From contig JAEWMO010000153.1 in NCBI GenBank assembly GCA_023457135.1, forward strand, positions 1 through 8,755: a stretch of 8,755 bases of DNA. Reading direction: 5' to 3'. The position numbers and the translations under genes were made by a program. Position 1 is the stretch's first letter. Each line of letters starts with the position of its first letter. Source of the stretch: Methanobacteriota archaeon (lineage in GTDB: Archaea; Halobacteriota; Methanomicrobia; Methanomicrobiales; Methanoculleaceae). Below, one piece after another: positions 1-6,600 of the stretch. The notes beneath the pieces are model-generated. The model had not been told where the DNA came from and searched no databases. It worked only from the letters and a program-made list of their open reading frames with translations.

Positions 1-29
1 GGAAATCAATCAAATCACATATCAAGTTG

Positions 30-46
30 TATGAAAATATTTCATA
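30..46 (+). promoter_or_regulatory. AT-rich dyad just upstream of the CLC gene, possible operator or promoter element
   Basis: TATGAAA and TTTCATA form perfect 7-bp inverted arms around the spacer ATA, ending 6 bp before the ATG at 53. The surrounding 50 bp is much more AT-rich than the genes. There is no ribosome site between dyad and ATG, so the mRNA may be leaderless or have a very short leader, which would put the dyad in the core promoter. Function is inferred only from symmetry and position. Confidence 0.4.
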
Positions 47-52
47 GATTCC

Positions 53-1591
53 ATGCAGATCGAGGAAACCGTCACTCCCTACAGGAGGATTATACTTATC
101 GCCGTCATTGTCGGGCTCATCGCCGGCCTCGGTGCCCTGCTCTTCTTTGAAGGGCTGAAGTTAGGAACTGCATTTTTCATGGAAGGCATCGTCGGGTTCA
201 ACCTCCCGCAGGAAGGGCAGACCGTCCAGGATATCAGCCAGTGGGCTCCCCCGGATCATCTCTGGATGATCCTTCCCGTCATCTGTTTCGGGGGGCTTCT
301 CTCCGGCCTCCTCGTCTATACCCTTGCCCCGGAAGCGGAAGGCCACGGGACCGATGCAGCGATCAGGGCATTTCATGGAGGGAAGCGGGTACGCTGGCGC
401 GTCCCTCTCGTCAAAGCCGTCACCGCCATCCTGACCATCTCGACGGGAGGGAGCGCTGGCCGTGAAGGGCCGACCACGCAGATCTCGGCCGGTTTCGGCT
501 CGATCGCCGCCGACCTGTTAGGCCTCTCCGCACGTGAGCGGAGGCTTGCCATCGCCACCGGTGTCGGTGCCGGAATCGGCACGATCTTCATGGCACCTCT
601 CGGCGGGGCAATCCTCGCCGCGGAGATCCTCTACAAGCAGGACTTCGAGGCCGAAGCGATCGTTCCAGTCTATAACATGCTCCCCGTCGGGGTGCTGCTC
701 TTCCTCCCGTTTGCAAAGATCCTGACGACGTCGCTCACCATCGGTTCCGGGGGGAGCGGCGGCGTCTTCGCACCGGGACTGGTGATAGGCGGGGCGACAG
801 GAGGCGCCTTCGGTTCCCTGCTGCACCTCGCCCTTCCCGGGATCGTGCCCGCAGAATCCGTGCCGGTCTTCTTCATCGTCGGGATGATCGCCCTTTTCGG
901 TGCGATCTCCCATGCACCCATCGCGGTCATGATCATGGTCGTGGAGATGACCGGCGACTTCTCCCTGCTCGTGCCGGCGATGGGTGCCGTCTCGGTGGCG
1001 GTGATTCTCATCGGCCAGTCCACGATCTTCCGCGAGCAGGTGCTGAACAGGTCGCAGTCTCCTGCCCATCGAGACGAATATATGGTTGAAATCCTCCAGG
1101 ATATTCACGTAGACGATGTTATGGTGCCCCGTGACCAGATCCTGGCTGTATCGCCCGATGACAGGGTTGGGCGGGTGCTCCACCTGATCGACGAGACGCT
1201 GCACACGGCGTTTCCGGTGCTCGATGGGGAAGAGAGACTTGTCGGCATCATCGCTCTCGATGATGTCAGAGATAACCGGATAAACGGCGAGCATGACACC
1301 CTTGTGAAGGATGCCATGAGCTCACGGATATTCACCGTTCACCATGCCTGTACGCTGCGCGATGCCCTGAGCCTGATGACCGAGCACGACATTCACCACC
1401 TGCCTGTTGTTCCGGCAGACGATCCCGGAGTACTCTCCGGATTCATCACCCGGACCGACATCATGAAGGCCTATACCCGGAGAGCATCACAGCAGGCAGA
1501 GAGCCGTCGCCGTACCGGATCCGTCACCCTGATCGAACCGGGTGTGGCGAAAGGAAGCAGTTCCGCCGAGAAAAAGAGGGTTGATAGTTGA
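53..1591 (+). CDS. CLC-family anion channel/transporter with C-terminal CBS pair, internally shortened
   Basis: Membrane protein of the voltage-gated chloride channel (CLC) family, 512 residues. Visible: hydrophobic N-terminal helix (about 13-32), GHG in place of the usual GSGIP loop (97-99), the signature GREGP (136-140, gating glutamate E138), and GVFAP (237-241), followed by helices to about 322. Two CBS domains follow (about 352-408 and 417-475), which in relatives bind adenine nucleotides and regulate transport. CBS-bearing prokaryotic CLCs are usually near 580-620 residues. Here the segment EAEAIVP (200-205), which ends helix H, runs straight into LPFAKILTTSLTIGSGG (218-234), which belongs to helices L-M. 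Helices I to K are absent, in frame. The position of the central tyrosine (family TIYRxQ) is F326. ATG 53 is the first start after an in-frame stop at 32-34; no clear Shine-Dalgarno precedes it. Family call certain; transport activity of this shortened form is doubtful. Confidence 0.93.
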   Translation: MQIEETVTPYRRIILIAVIVGLIAGLGALLFFEGLKLGTAFFMEGIVGFNLPQEGQTVQDISQWAPPDHLWMILPVICFGGLLSGLLVYTLAPEAEGHGTDAAIRAFHGGKRVRWRVPLVKAVTAILTISTGGSAGREGPTTQISAGFGSIAADLLGLSARERRLAIATGVGAGIGTIFMAPLGGAILAAEILYKQDFEAEAIVPVYNMLPVGVLLFLPFAKILTTSLTIGSGGSGGVFAPGLVIGGATGGAFGSLLHLALPGIVPAESVPVFFIVGMIALFGAISHAPIAVMIMVVEMTGDFSLLVPAMGAVSVAVILIGQSTIFREQVLNRSQSPAHRDEYMVEILQDIHVDDVMVPRDQILAVSPDDRVGRVLHLIDETLHTAFPVLDGEERLVGIIALDDVRDNRINGEHDTLVKDAMSSRIFTVHHACTLRDALSLMTEHDIHHLPVVPADDPGVLSGFITRTDIMKAYTRRASQQAESRRRTGSVTLIEPGVAKGSSSAEKKRVDS

Positions 1592-1598
1592 GTTCAGG

Positions 1599-2864
1599 TC
1601 ATTTGAAGATGTCGAAGATCTGGTCGCTCCCCGTCGCATCGAGACGCTTTCTCTCCACGGTCTCCTCGACAAGAGCCAGCACCGGCGGCGTCATATCCTC
1701 GCCCGGGTGGAACCCGAAGAGCTCCTCGAGGTCGGTCTGGATGGCATGGAGGAAGACCGAGTTCGAGATCTCCACGGGACAGAGTTCCTCGCACTGGCCG
1801 CAGTTGACGCAGGAGTCGGAGATATGCGCGAACCGGATCAGGTGGAACATGAACGGCGGCGGTATGACGCCGGGCTCGACCAGGTAGTCTTTCTTCGTGC
1901 TGCAGTCGATACAGTAGCAGATCGGACAGTTCTCGATGCAGGAGTAGCACTTGATGCACCGGCTCGTCTGTTCCCGGATCTTGTTCAAGCGCTCCGTGCC
2001 CTCACCGAGCGCCCCGAAGTAACGCGCCCGCCATCTGTCGCCGAGCTTCAGCATCGCGTTCTCGACCTTGCCGCGGATCTCGACGCCCTTCGGGTTCGCG
2101 GGCTCCGTCGCGACCGCACCGGCCTGGACGGCACTGTTGAAGAGGTTTGCACCCTTCTCGGAGCAGACCTCGACGAACGTGGCGTTCCCGGCCTTATCCC
2201 CGATGACACCCCAGTTGCCGCAGGCGAGGTCCGCCTGCCGCGGGATCTTGATCTTGCACCGGCGACAGTTCGAGCGGCGGCCGAGCCCCTCGTTCCCGAG
2301 GAGGTCCTCCGCCCCCTCCTCCAGTTCGTCGATCGAGACGGAGGCATGCTGGCCGTCTTTCGTCACGACGATGAACTTTCCTTTGTCGATCTCCTCTTTG
2401 ACGACGTCGTCGGGATCGAGACCGAGTTTCTCGCGAACGATGATCCGTGCCGTCTCCGGCCGGATGGTGCCGCCGCAGTTGAGGCCGATGATGATGATGT
2501 TGTCCAGGTTGACCTGGTTGCGCTTGGCCATCTCGTACATCGCCTTGACGTCGCAGCCCTTGAGGACCGTTGCAATCCGCATATTCGGTTCGGTCGCGAG
2601 AAGGCACCGGCGCATCTGTTTGGGGAGGAGCAGGGTGCCGCAGTGGAGCGAGCCCGCAATCCCCCCGATCTCGGCAGGGTCGGTGATCAGGGCCGGCATC
2701 GCGTCGTAGACGTCCGCCCCCCTCCTGACCGCAAAGACCCCGTCGACCATACCGCTCTCAAGAGCGTGGCGCAGCAGTGCGGTGACGGCTCCGCCGGTCT
2801 CCGCCTTCTCTCTGAGGTTATCGTCCGTCGTCCACGCATAGAGCAGATCGCCTTTTCCCGCCAT
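1599..2864 (-). CDS. fdhB: Formate dehydrogenase beta subunit (F420-reducing, FrhB/FdhB family)
   Basis: Electron-transfer subunit of cytoplasmic F420-dependent formate dehydrogenase, 421 residues. In this family it carries FAD and iron-sulfur clusters and passes electrons from the molybdopterin subunit FdhA to coenzyme F420 or, in the Hdr complex, to heterodisulfide reductase. Visible: FrhB/FdhB N-terminal part (about 15-95), central KGCD (102-105), GLNCGG (127-132), CRRC (200-203) and ACGNWG (214-219), all typical of FrhB-like flavoproteins. Two ferredoxin-type CxxCxxCxxxCP motifs follow, C303/306/309/313 and C352/355/358/362. ATG 2864 has a strong ribosome site GGAGGTG (2877-2871) lying in the last codons of fdhA, and starts 3 bp after the fdhA stop, so the two are translated from one mRNA. 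The stop lies 7 bp from that of the convergent CLC gene. FrhB of F420-reducing hydrogenase is a relative, but the fdhA neighbour settles the assignment. Confidence 0.96.
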   Translation of the reverse strand: MAGKGDLLYAWTTDDNLREKAETGGAVTALLRHALESGMVDGVFAVRRGADVYDAMPALITDPAEIGGIAGSLHCGTLLLPKQMRRCLLATEPNMRIATVLKGCDVKAMYEMAKRNQVNLDNIIIIGLNCGGTIRPETARIIVREKLGLDPDDVVKEEIDKGKFIVVTKDGQHASVSIDELEEGAEDLLGNEGLGRRSNCRRCKIKIPRQADLACGNWGVIGDKAGNATFVEVCSEKGANLFNSAVQAGAVATEPANPKGVEIRGKVENAMLKLGDRWRARYFGALGEGTERLNKIREQTSRCIKCYSCIENCPICYCIDCSTKKDYLVEPGVIPPPFMFHLIRFAHISDSCVNCGQCEELCPVEISNSVFLHAIQTDLEELFGFHPGEDMTPPVLALVEETVERKRLDATGSDQIFDIFK

Positions 2865-2867
2865 CTC

Positions 2868-4928
2868 TCACACCTCCGCAATCTTCTCGACCTTCACAGC
2901 ACACGCCTTGAACTCCGGGATCTTGGCGATCGGGTCGAGCGCGTTGTTCGTCAGCCTGTTCGCCGGGTGCTCCTTGTAGTGGAACGGGATGAACATGACC
3001 CCCTTGATGATCTCCGGCGTGACCCGTGCGGGGATCTCGACGGACCCGCGGCGGGTGCTCGCCCGGACGACCTCGTTGTCCTTGATGCCGAGTTCTTTCG
3101 CATCCTCGGGGCTGATCTCGATCCAGCCGATGGGCGCCTCCTTCTCAAGGCTCCACGACCGGCGGGTCATGGTGCCGGTGTGCCACTGCCAGATTGTACG
3201 CCCGGTGGTGAGCACGTAAGGGTACTCGGCATCCGGCACCTCTGCCGGGGGCTTCCACTCGATCGGTGAGAATACGCCAAGTCCATCGGGCATGGCGAAC
3301 TTCTCTCTGTGGAGGATCGGCGTGCCCGGGTGCTCCCCGGTGGGGCAGGGCCAGTGCAGGCCGTCAGGGTCGAGGCGGGCGTAGGACATGCCGGCATAGG
3401 ACGGGGTGACGGCGGCGACCTCCTCGAAGATCGCTGCGGGGCTCTCGAACGCAAACTGCTTCTCGTAACCCATCAGTCTCCCGAGCTCGCAGAGGATCTG
3501 CCAGTCGGGTTTCGCCTCACCCGGCGGGTCCTGGGCCTTCTTCCAGCGCTGGACCCGCCGTTCGGTGTTCGTCTGGGTGCCGTCTTTCTCGGCGTAGCAT
3601 GCCGCAGGCAGAACGACGTCGGCGAGTTCGGCGGTCTCGGTCATGAAGATGTCCTGGACGACCAGGAACTCAAGGTTCTTGAGGGCTTCCTCGACGTGGT
3701 GAAGGTCCGGGTCGGAGAGCATCGGGTTCTCGCCCATGATGAACATGCACTTGAGCACGCCGGGTTTGTCGGCGAGGACGTTGATCATCTCCGTGACCGT
3801 GTAGCCGACCCTGCCTTCGGCAAGCTCGTCGACGCCCCATGCCTCCTTCATCTTCTTCTGGGCCGGCTCGTCGGTGACCTTCTGGTAGCCGGAGTAGACG
3901 TTCGGGAGAGCTCCCATGTCACAGGCGCCCTGGACATTGTTCTGGCCGCGGAGCGGGTTGACGCCGGCGCCCGGTTTGCCAAGGTTGCCGGTGAGCATCA
4001 TCAGGTTCGCAGTCGATTTGACGTTGTCGACCCCGACGGTGTGCTGGGTGATGCCCATCGAGTAGATGAGCGTGGCGACATCGGCCTTTGCAATCCACTC
4101 TGCAGCGGTCTTGAGGCTCTCGGCGGGAATGCCGGAGACCTTTGCAACGTTCTCGAGGCTGTAGTCATCCTTCATGACGACCTCCCTGAGTTTGTCGAAG
4201 TCCTTCGTGCGGTTTGCGATGAACTCCTTGTCCTCCCAGCCGTTCCTGATGATCTCCTGCATCAGGCCGTTCAGGATGGCGACATCGGTCCCGGAGATGA
4301 ACGGCATGTAGAGGTCGGCCTGTTTTGCGGTCGGGGTGTAGCGCGGGTCGGCCACGATCACCTTCCCGCCGCCCTCCTTTGCGCGGACGATGCTCCGCCC
4401 GATGAGCGGGTGCTGCTCGAAGGTGTTGGAGCCGAGGACAAAGACGCACTTCGACTCGGCGATGTCCTTGATGGAGTTCGTCATCGCGCCGGACCCGAAG
4501 ACCGCCGCAAGGCCCGCGACGGTGGACGCGTGGCAGAGCCGGGCGCAGTGATCGACGTTCGGGGTCTTGAGCGCCACCCGTGCAAACTTCTGCATCAGGT
4601 AATTCTCCTCGTTCGATGTCCGGGCGGAGGAGAGACAGGCCATCTCAGCCGGCTTGTAGGACCCGAACTTCTCCGTGATCAGGGCATACGCCTCGTCCCA
4701 GGTCGCCTCGACGAACCTGCCGTCCTTCTTGATGAGCGGTTTTGTGAGGCGGTCGGGGCTGTTGATGAACTCGTGGGCATACCGCCCCTTGGGACAGAGT
4801 TTGCCACCGTTGACGGGCGCACGCTGCCAGTGCGCCACATCAAAGACCTTGCCGTCCCTCACGACAAGGTTGAACCCGCACCCGGTGCCGCAGTACGGGC
4901 ATGTTGTCGATACATACTTGATATCCAT
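2868..4928 (-). CDS. fdhA: Formate dehydrogenase alpha subunit (molybdopterin, cysteine form)
   Basis: Catalytic subunit that oxidises formate to CO2 at a Mo- or W-bis-pterin site, 686 residues, the usual length for methanogen FdhA. Visible: N-terminal [4Fe-4S] ligands C10, C13, C17 and C45, with K47 after the last cysteine as in E. coli FdhH; active site ARLCHASTVAGL, where C132 (codon TGC, 4535-4533) replaces the selenocysteine of FdhH and H133 follows; R327 in NPLRGQNN matches the catalytic arginine of FdhH; the C-terminal molydopterin-dinucleotide domain lies at about 568-680. ATG 4928 is chosen because CPYCGTGC then sits at the normal N-terminal position, GAGGG lies 7 bp upstream, and the TATA-like box near 4970 predicts a transcript start near 4945. 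An upstream in-frame ATG (4955) would lie before that start. The frame stays open to 5486, but that part is antisense-like filler through the methyltransferase gene. Confidence 0.97.
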   Translation of the reverse strand: MDIKYVSTTCPYCGTGCGFNLVVRDGKVFDVAHWQRAPVNGGKLCPKGRYAHEFINSPDRLTKPLIKKDGRFVEATWDEAYALITEKFGSYKPAEMACLSSARTSNEENYLMQKFARVALKTPNVDHCARLCHASTVAGLAAVFGSGAMTNSIKDIAESKCVFVLGSNTFEQHPLIGRSIVRAKEGGGKVIVADPRYTPTAKQADLYMPFISGTDVAILNGLMQEIIRNGWEDKEFIANRTKDFDKLREVVMKDDYSLENVAKVSGIPAESLKTAAEWIAKADVATLIYSMGITQHTVGVDNVKSTANLMMLTGNLGKPGAGVNPLRGQNNVQGACDMGALPNVYSGYQKVTDEPAQKKMKEAWGVDELAEGRVGYTVTEMINVLADKPGVLKCMFIMGENPMLSDPDLHHVEEALKNLEFLVVQDIFMTETAELADVVLPAACYAEKDGTQTNTERRVQRWKKAQDPPGEAKPDWQILCELGRLMGYEKQFAFESPAAIFEEVAAVTPSYAGMSYARLDPDGLHWPCPTGEHPGTPILHREKFAMPDGLGVFSPIEWKPPAEVPDAEYPYVLTTGRTIWQWHTGTMTRRSWSLEKEAPIGWIEISPEDAKELGIKDNEVVRASTRRGSVEIPARVTPEIIKGVMFIPFHYKEHPANRLTNNALDPIAKIPEFKACAVKVEKIAEV

Positions 4929-5142
4929 AGTTGTTCCCTCTGGTGGGGACAACATGACGCCCGGATTATATAATATACGTGGTTCCGGCGAAATTTTTGA
5001 GGAATATCGGTGGAACGTTGCAGGAATCCGCCTCATAGGCCGGCCCGGATCACCGGCGCCGCCACGAGCGGAGCGGGTACCGCCATCGAGAGCGGCAGGG
5101 TGCAGTTCCCACGATCGGGAAGAAATTGTGGCCGGCCGTCCT
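4929..5142. other. Intergenic region between methyltransferase and fdhA
   Basis: About 214 bp without a supportable gene. It holds the fdhA promoter at its left end, preceded (minus sense) by an A/T-rich run around 4990-5000. The rest is GC-rich. I see only short imperfect inverted repeats (for example GCCGG/CCGGC, 5038-5056) and no convincing hairpin-plus-T terminator for the methyltransferase gene. Reading frames that cross it are extensions of frames open only because of high GC. Confidence 0.6.
4964..4978 (-). promoter_or_regulatory. TATA-like promoter of fdhAB
   Basis: On the minus strand GTATATTATATAAT stands out from GC-rich surroundings and includes the 10-bp palindrome ATTATATAAT (4965-4974). 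Its centre is about 42 bp upstream of the fdhA ATG. With the usual archaeal spacing of about 25 bp, transcription would begin near 4945 and give a leader of roughly 17 nt containing the partial ribosome site GAGGG. This is inference from spacing. Confidence 0.65.
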
Positions 5143-6006
5143 TCACTCCGGCATTCTACGGTAGCGTGCCTCGGCGATCCGGGCCTCAGCGATCTCCCGG
5201 TATCCCGGGTCGATCTCAAACCCGATAAAGTCCGCCCCAAGGGCGAGCGCCGCAAGCGCCGTGCTCCCGATGCCCATGAAGGGGTCGAGGACCAGCATCC
5301 CCGGCCGGCAGCCGTGGAGCCGGATGCACATCTCCGGGAGCTTCTCCGGGAAACTGGTCGGGTGGGGCCGGGAGGAGCGGATGGTCCGGTAGGGGATGAA
5401 CCAGGTGTTCCCCCGGTCCCGGAGGTCGCGCTCCGCCGCCTTCCAGCGGCCGATGTTGCTCTTGTCCTGGTAAGGGACGCCGACACCCAGTTTGTCGAGG
5501 GCGACGCTCCCCTTCTTCGTGAAGTGGAAGATATGCTCGTGGCACTGGCTCAGGTAGCGGGAGCTGTTCACCGGCTGGTAGTGGCCGACGGCGATGTCGC
5601 CAAGGATATTCTCATAGCAGCCCACATCCTCCTTCTCGATCGCGATCGCCTTGACCCAGTGGATGACGTTCTGCAGCTCGAAGCAGGAGCGGAACCGCTG
5701 GACGGCGTCGAAGGGTATCCAGGGGTCCCGGGGTTTGCCGCCGATGTTGAGGAAGAACGAACCGTCGTCGGCGAGGACCCGCGCCGCCCCGGCGGCGACC
5801 TCCCCCAGCCAGTCGAGGTACTCCTCACGGGGCTGTTGGTCGTTGTACGACCGGTATTCCTTCCCGATGTTGTAGGGCGGCGACGTGACGATGATATCGA
5901 CCGAACCCGCCGGAAGGCGCTGCATGCCCGCTATGCAGTCCATGGTATGGATGGTGTTGACGGCAAGCCCGCCGGGTCCGCCCGTCTCTCTCTCCTCTCC
6001 TGCCAC
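5143..6006 (-). CDS. Site-specific DNA methyltransferase, beta class (N4-cytosine or N6-adenine)
   Basis: AdoMet-dependent DNA base methyltransferase, 287 residues. Catalytic motif IV TSPPYN (41-46) precedes the AdoMet-binding motif I DPFMGIGST (241-249) with FEID after it (263-266), the order that defines the beta class. TSPPY is the form common in N4-cytosine enzymes, though some N6-adenine enzymes share it. HPTSFPEKLP (215-224) is the motif that normally precedes motif I. The stretch about 105-205 between motifs should include target recognition; I cannot predict the site. The start is GTG 6006: an in-frame TGA lies directly before it, and the next ATG (residue 22) would cut the conserved NTIHTMDC segment. 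No clear ribosome site lies at the normal distance. No restriction nuclease gene is visible next to it, so it appears to be an orphan methyltransferase or the partner lies outside the window. Confidence 0.92.
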   Translation of the reverse strand: MAGEERETGGPGGLAVNTIHTMDCIAGMQRLPAGSVDIIVTSPPYNIGKEYRSYNDQQPREEYLDWLGEVAAGAARVLADDGSFFLNIGGKPRDPWIPFDAVQRFRSCFELQNVIHWVKAIAIEKEDVGCYENILGDIAVGHYQPVNSSRYLSQCHEHIFHFTKKGSVALDKLGVGVPYQDKSNIGRWKAAERDLRDRGNTWFIPYRTIRSSRPHPTSFPEKLPEMCIRLHGCRPGMLVLDPFMGIGSTALAALALGADFIGFEIDPGYREIAEARIAEARYRRMPE

Positions 6007-6021
6007 TCAGATCATATTACA

Positions 6022-6055
6022 GGTTCGCGGTCCTCCGCAAAAAGATGAGCGAACC
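6022..6055 (-). repeat. Inverted repeat (7-bp arms, 20-nt loop) between small gene and methyltransferase
   Basis: GGTTCGC (6022-6028) and GCGAACC (6049-6055) are perfect inverted arms. On the minus strand the loop contains CTTTTTGC and then GCGGAGGACCGC, itself a small 4-bp hairpin sharing bases with the outer stem. It lies 10 bp after the stop of the small gene and 15 bp before the GTG of the methyltransferase. It could be an RNA structure affecting read-through or translation, or a protein site. Function unknown. Confidence 0.4.
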
Positions 6056-6065
6056 GGGCCATGGA

Positions 6066-6341
6066 TCAGGCAGGGGTGTTGCCGTTGTCCAGGATCTTCT
6101 GCCGTGTCCGTTCAAGCGCATCAATGAAGTCCTCGACCTCGTAGGGGTTGAGCCCCTCCGAGCCCTCAGGCTCGAGGCGTATGACCTCAAGGAGCGCGTC
6201 TTTGAGGATCTCAAGACGGCTCTCCGGCGGGAGGATGATCTCGAACCGGTGGAAGATACGGTCGGATATGCAGACGAAATCCCCGTGCATGGACGCAAAC
6301 GAGAGGATCTCGTCCGCTGAAGGGACGTCGCCCTGGTTCAC
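6066..6341 (-). CDS. Small acidic protein of unknown function (start uncertain, probably longer)
   Basis: I do not recognise this family. From the first standard start (GTG 6341) it is 91 residues, acidic and soluble, with no membrane segment, signal peptide, cysteine cluster or helix-turn-helix that I can see. The pattern suggests an alpha/beta fold: a strand-like part FVCISDRIFHRFEIILP followed by helices rich in Leu, Ile and Glu, ending in ERTRQKILDNGN. The same frame is open upstream to a TAG at 6437-6435 and reads as credible protein back to an ACG at 6410, where promoter and ribosome site are well placed (see the next entry). The overlapping frames on both strands look less protein-like. 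It is followed after 59 bp by the methyltransferase and may share its mRNA, but there is no evidence of a joint function. Confidence 0.72.
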   Translation of the reverse strand: MNQGDVPSADEILSFASMHGDFVCISDRIFHRFEIILPPESRLEILKDALLEVIRLEPEGSEGLNPYEVEDFIDALERTRQKILDNGNTPA

Positions 6342-6410
6342 CTCGACTTCCAGGACTGCGGGCGCATCGCCGCCCTCTTCTGCAAAACAGCGGGTGACCC
6401 TGATCTTCGT
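6342..6410 (-). other. Probable N-terminal extension of the small protein, starting at ACG
   Basis: These 23 codons continue the frame of the small gene upstream of GTG 6341 and would give a 114-residue protein beginning (M)KIRVTRCFAEE. A perfect GGAGG (6422-6418) lies 7 nt before the ACG at 6410-6408. The TATA-like box near 6455 predicts a transcript start near 6430, so the leader would be about 20 nt, as for fdhA. No ATG, GTG or TTG exists in frame between the upstream TAG and GTG 6341. Either ACG is used as a start, the ATG was mutated or misread, or translation begins at 6341 without a good ribosome site. Confidence 0.55.
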
Positions 6411-6435
6411 GGCTGCTCCTCCGGTTCCGGCGAAC

Positions 6436-6460
6436 TATTCTCTACAGAGAATAATATAGT
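6436..6460 (-). promoter_or_regulatory. Promoter of the small gene with overlapping 18-bp dyad (possible operator)
   Basis: On the minus strand CTATATTATT (6459-6450) is a TATA-like box. It overlaps the palindrome TATTCTCT-AC-AGAGAATA (plus-strand reading, 6436-6453), whose 8-bp arms are perfect. A dimeric regulator bound there would cover the TATA box and the region just before the expected transcript start (about 6430), a common layout for archaeal repressors. The regulator is unknown. Confidence 0.55.
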
Positions 6461-6600
6461 TGCGATAGCGGGGAGGGAGATCTTCCCCGTCGGGCATCGG
6501 GGTCATACCGGCACGGCGGAAGGAACGTGTCAGTCGGGCGGCGCGGGGCGGTGAGGGCAGGTCGCTCCACAGGGAGTCTCCCCCTCAGGCACCTCCCGGC
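6461..6600. other. Intergenic region downstream of the KaiC-like gene
   Basis: About 140 bp of GC-rich sequence between the KaiC-like stop and the promoter of the small gene. It has a weak GGGA/TCCC hairpin near 6572-6583 but no T-rich terminator after it. A 23-codon frame (ATG 6506 to TAG 6435) is present but runs through the promoter and is not convincing as a gene. Confidence 0.5.

Noticed and set aside
1542..3269. 575-codon open frame on the + strand
   Set aside because: It lies antisense to fdhB and the end of fdhA. Its protein is low in recognisable motifs and rich in Asp, Arg, Val and Leu, as expected from the complementary strand of a GC-rich gene.
3309..4973. 554-codon open frame on the + strand
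   Set aside because: It is antisense to fdhA, with the same biased composition and no family motif; fdhA on the other strand is unmistakable.
4929..5486. 186-codon in-frame extension upstream of fdhA
   Set aside because: It overlaps the methyltransferase in another frame, crosses the TATA-like promoter, and puts the N-terminal Fe-S motif far from the end of the protein.
4675..6048. 457-codon open frame on the + strand
   Set aside because: It crosses fdhA, the intergenic region and the methyltransferase antisense, with no domain and no ribosome site.
6435..6506. 23-codon frame ending in TAG, in phase with the small gene, considered as a 5' part joined by stop-codon read-through
   Set aside because: It runs through the AT-rich TATA box and dyad, lacks a ribosome site, and pyrrolysine read-through is not expected in Methanomicrobiales.
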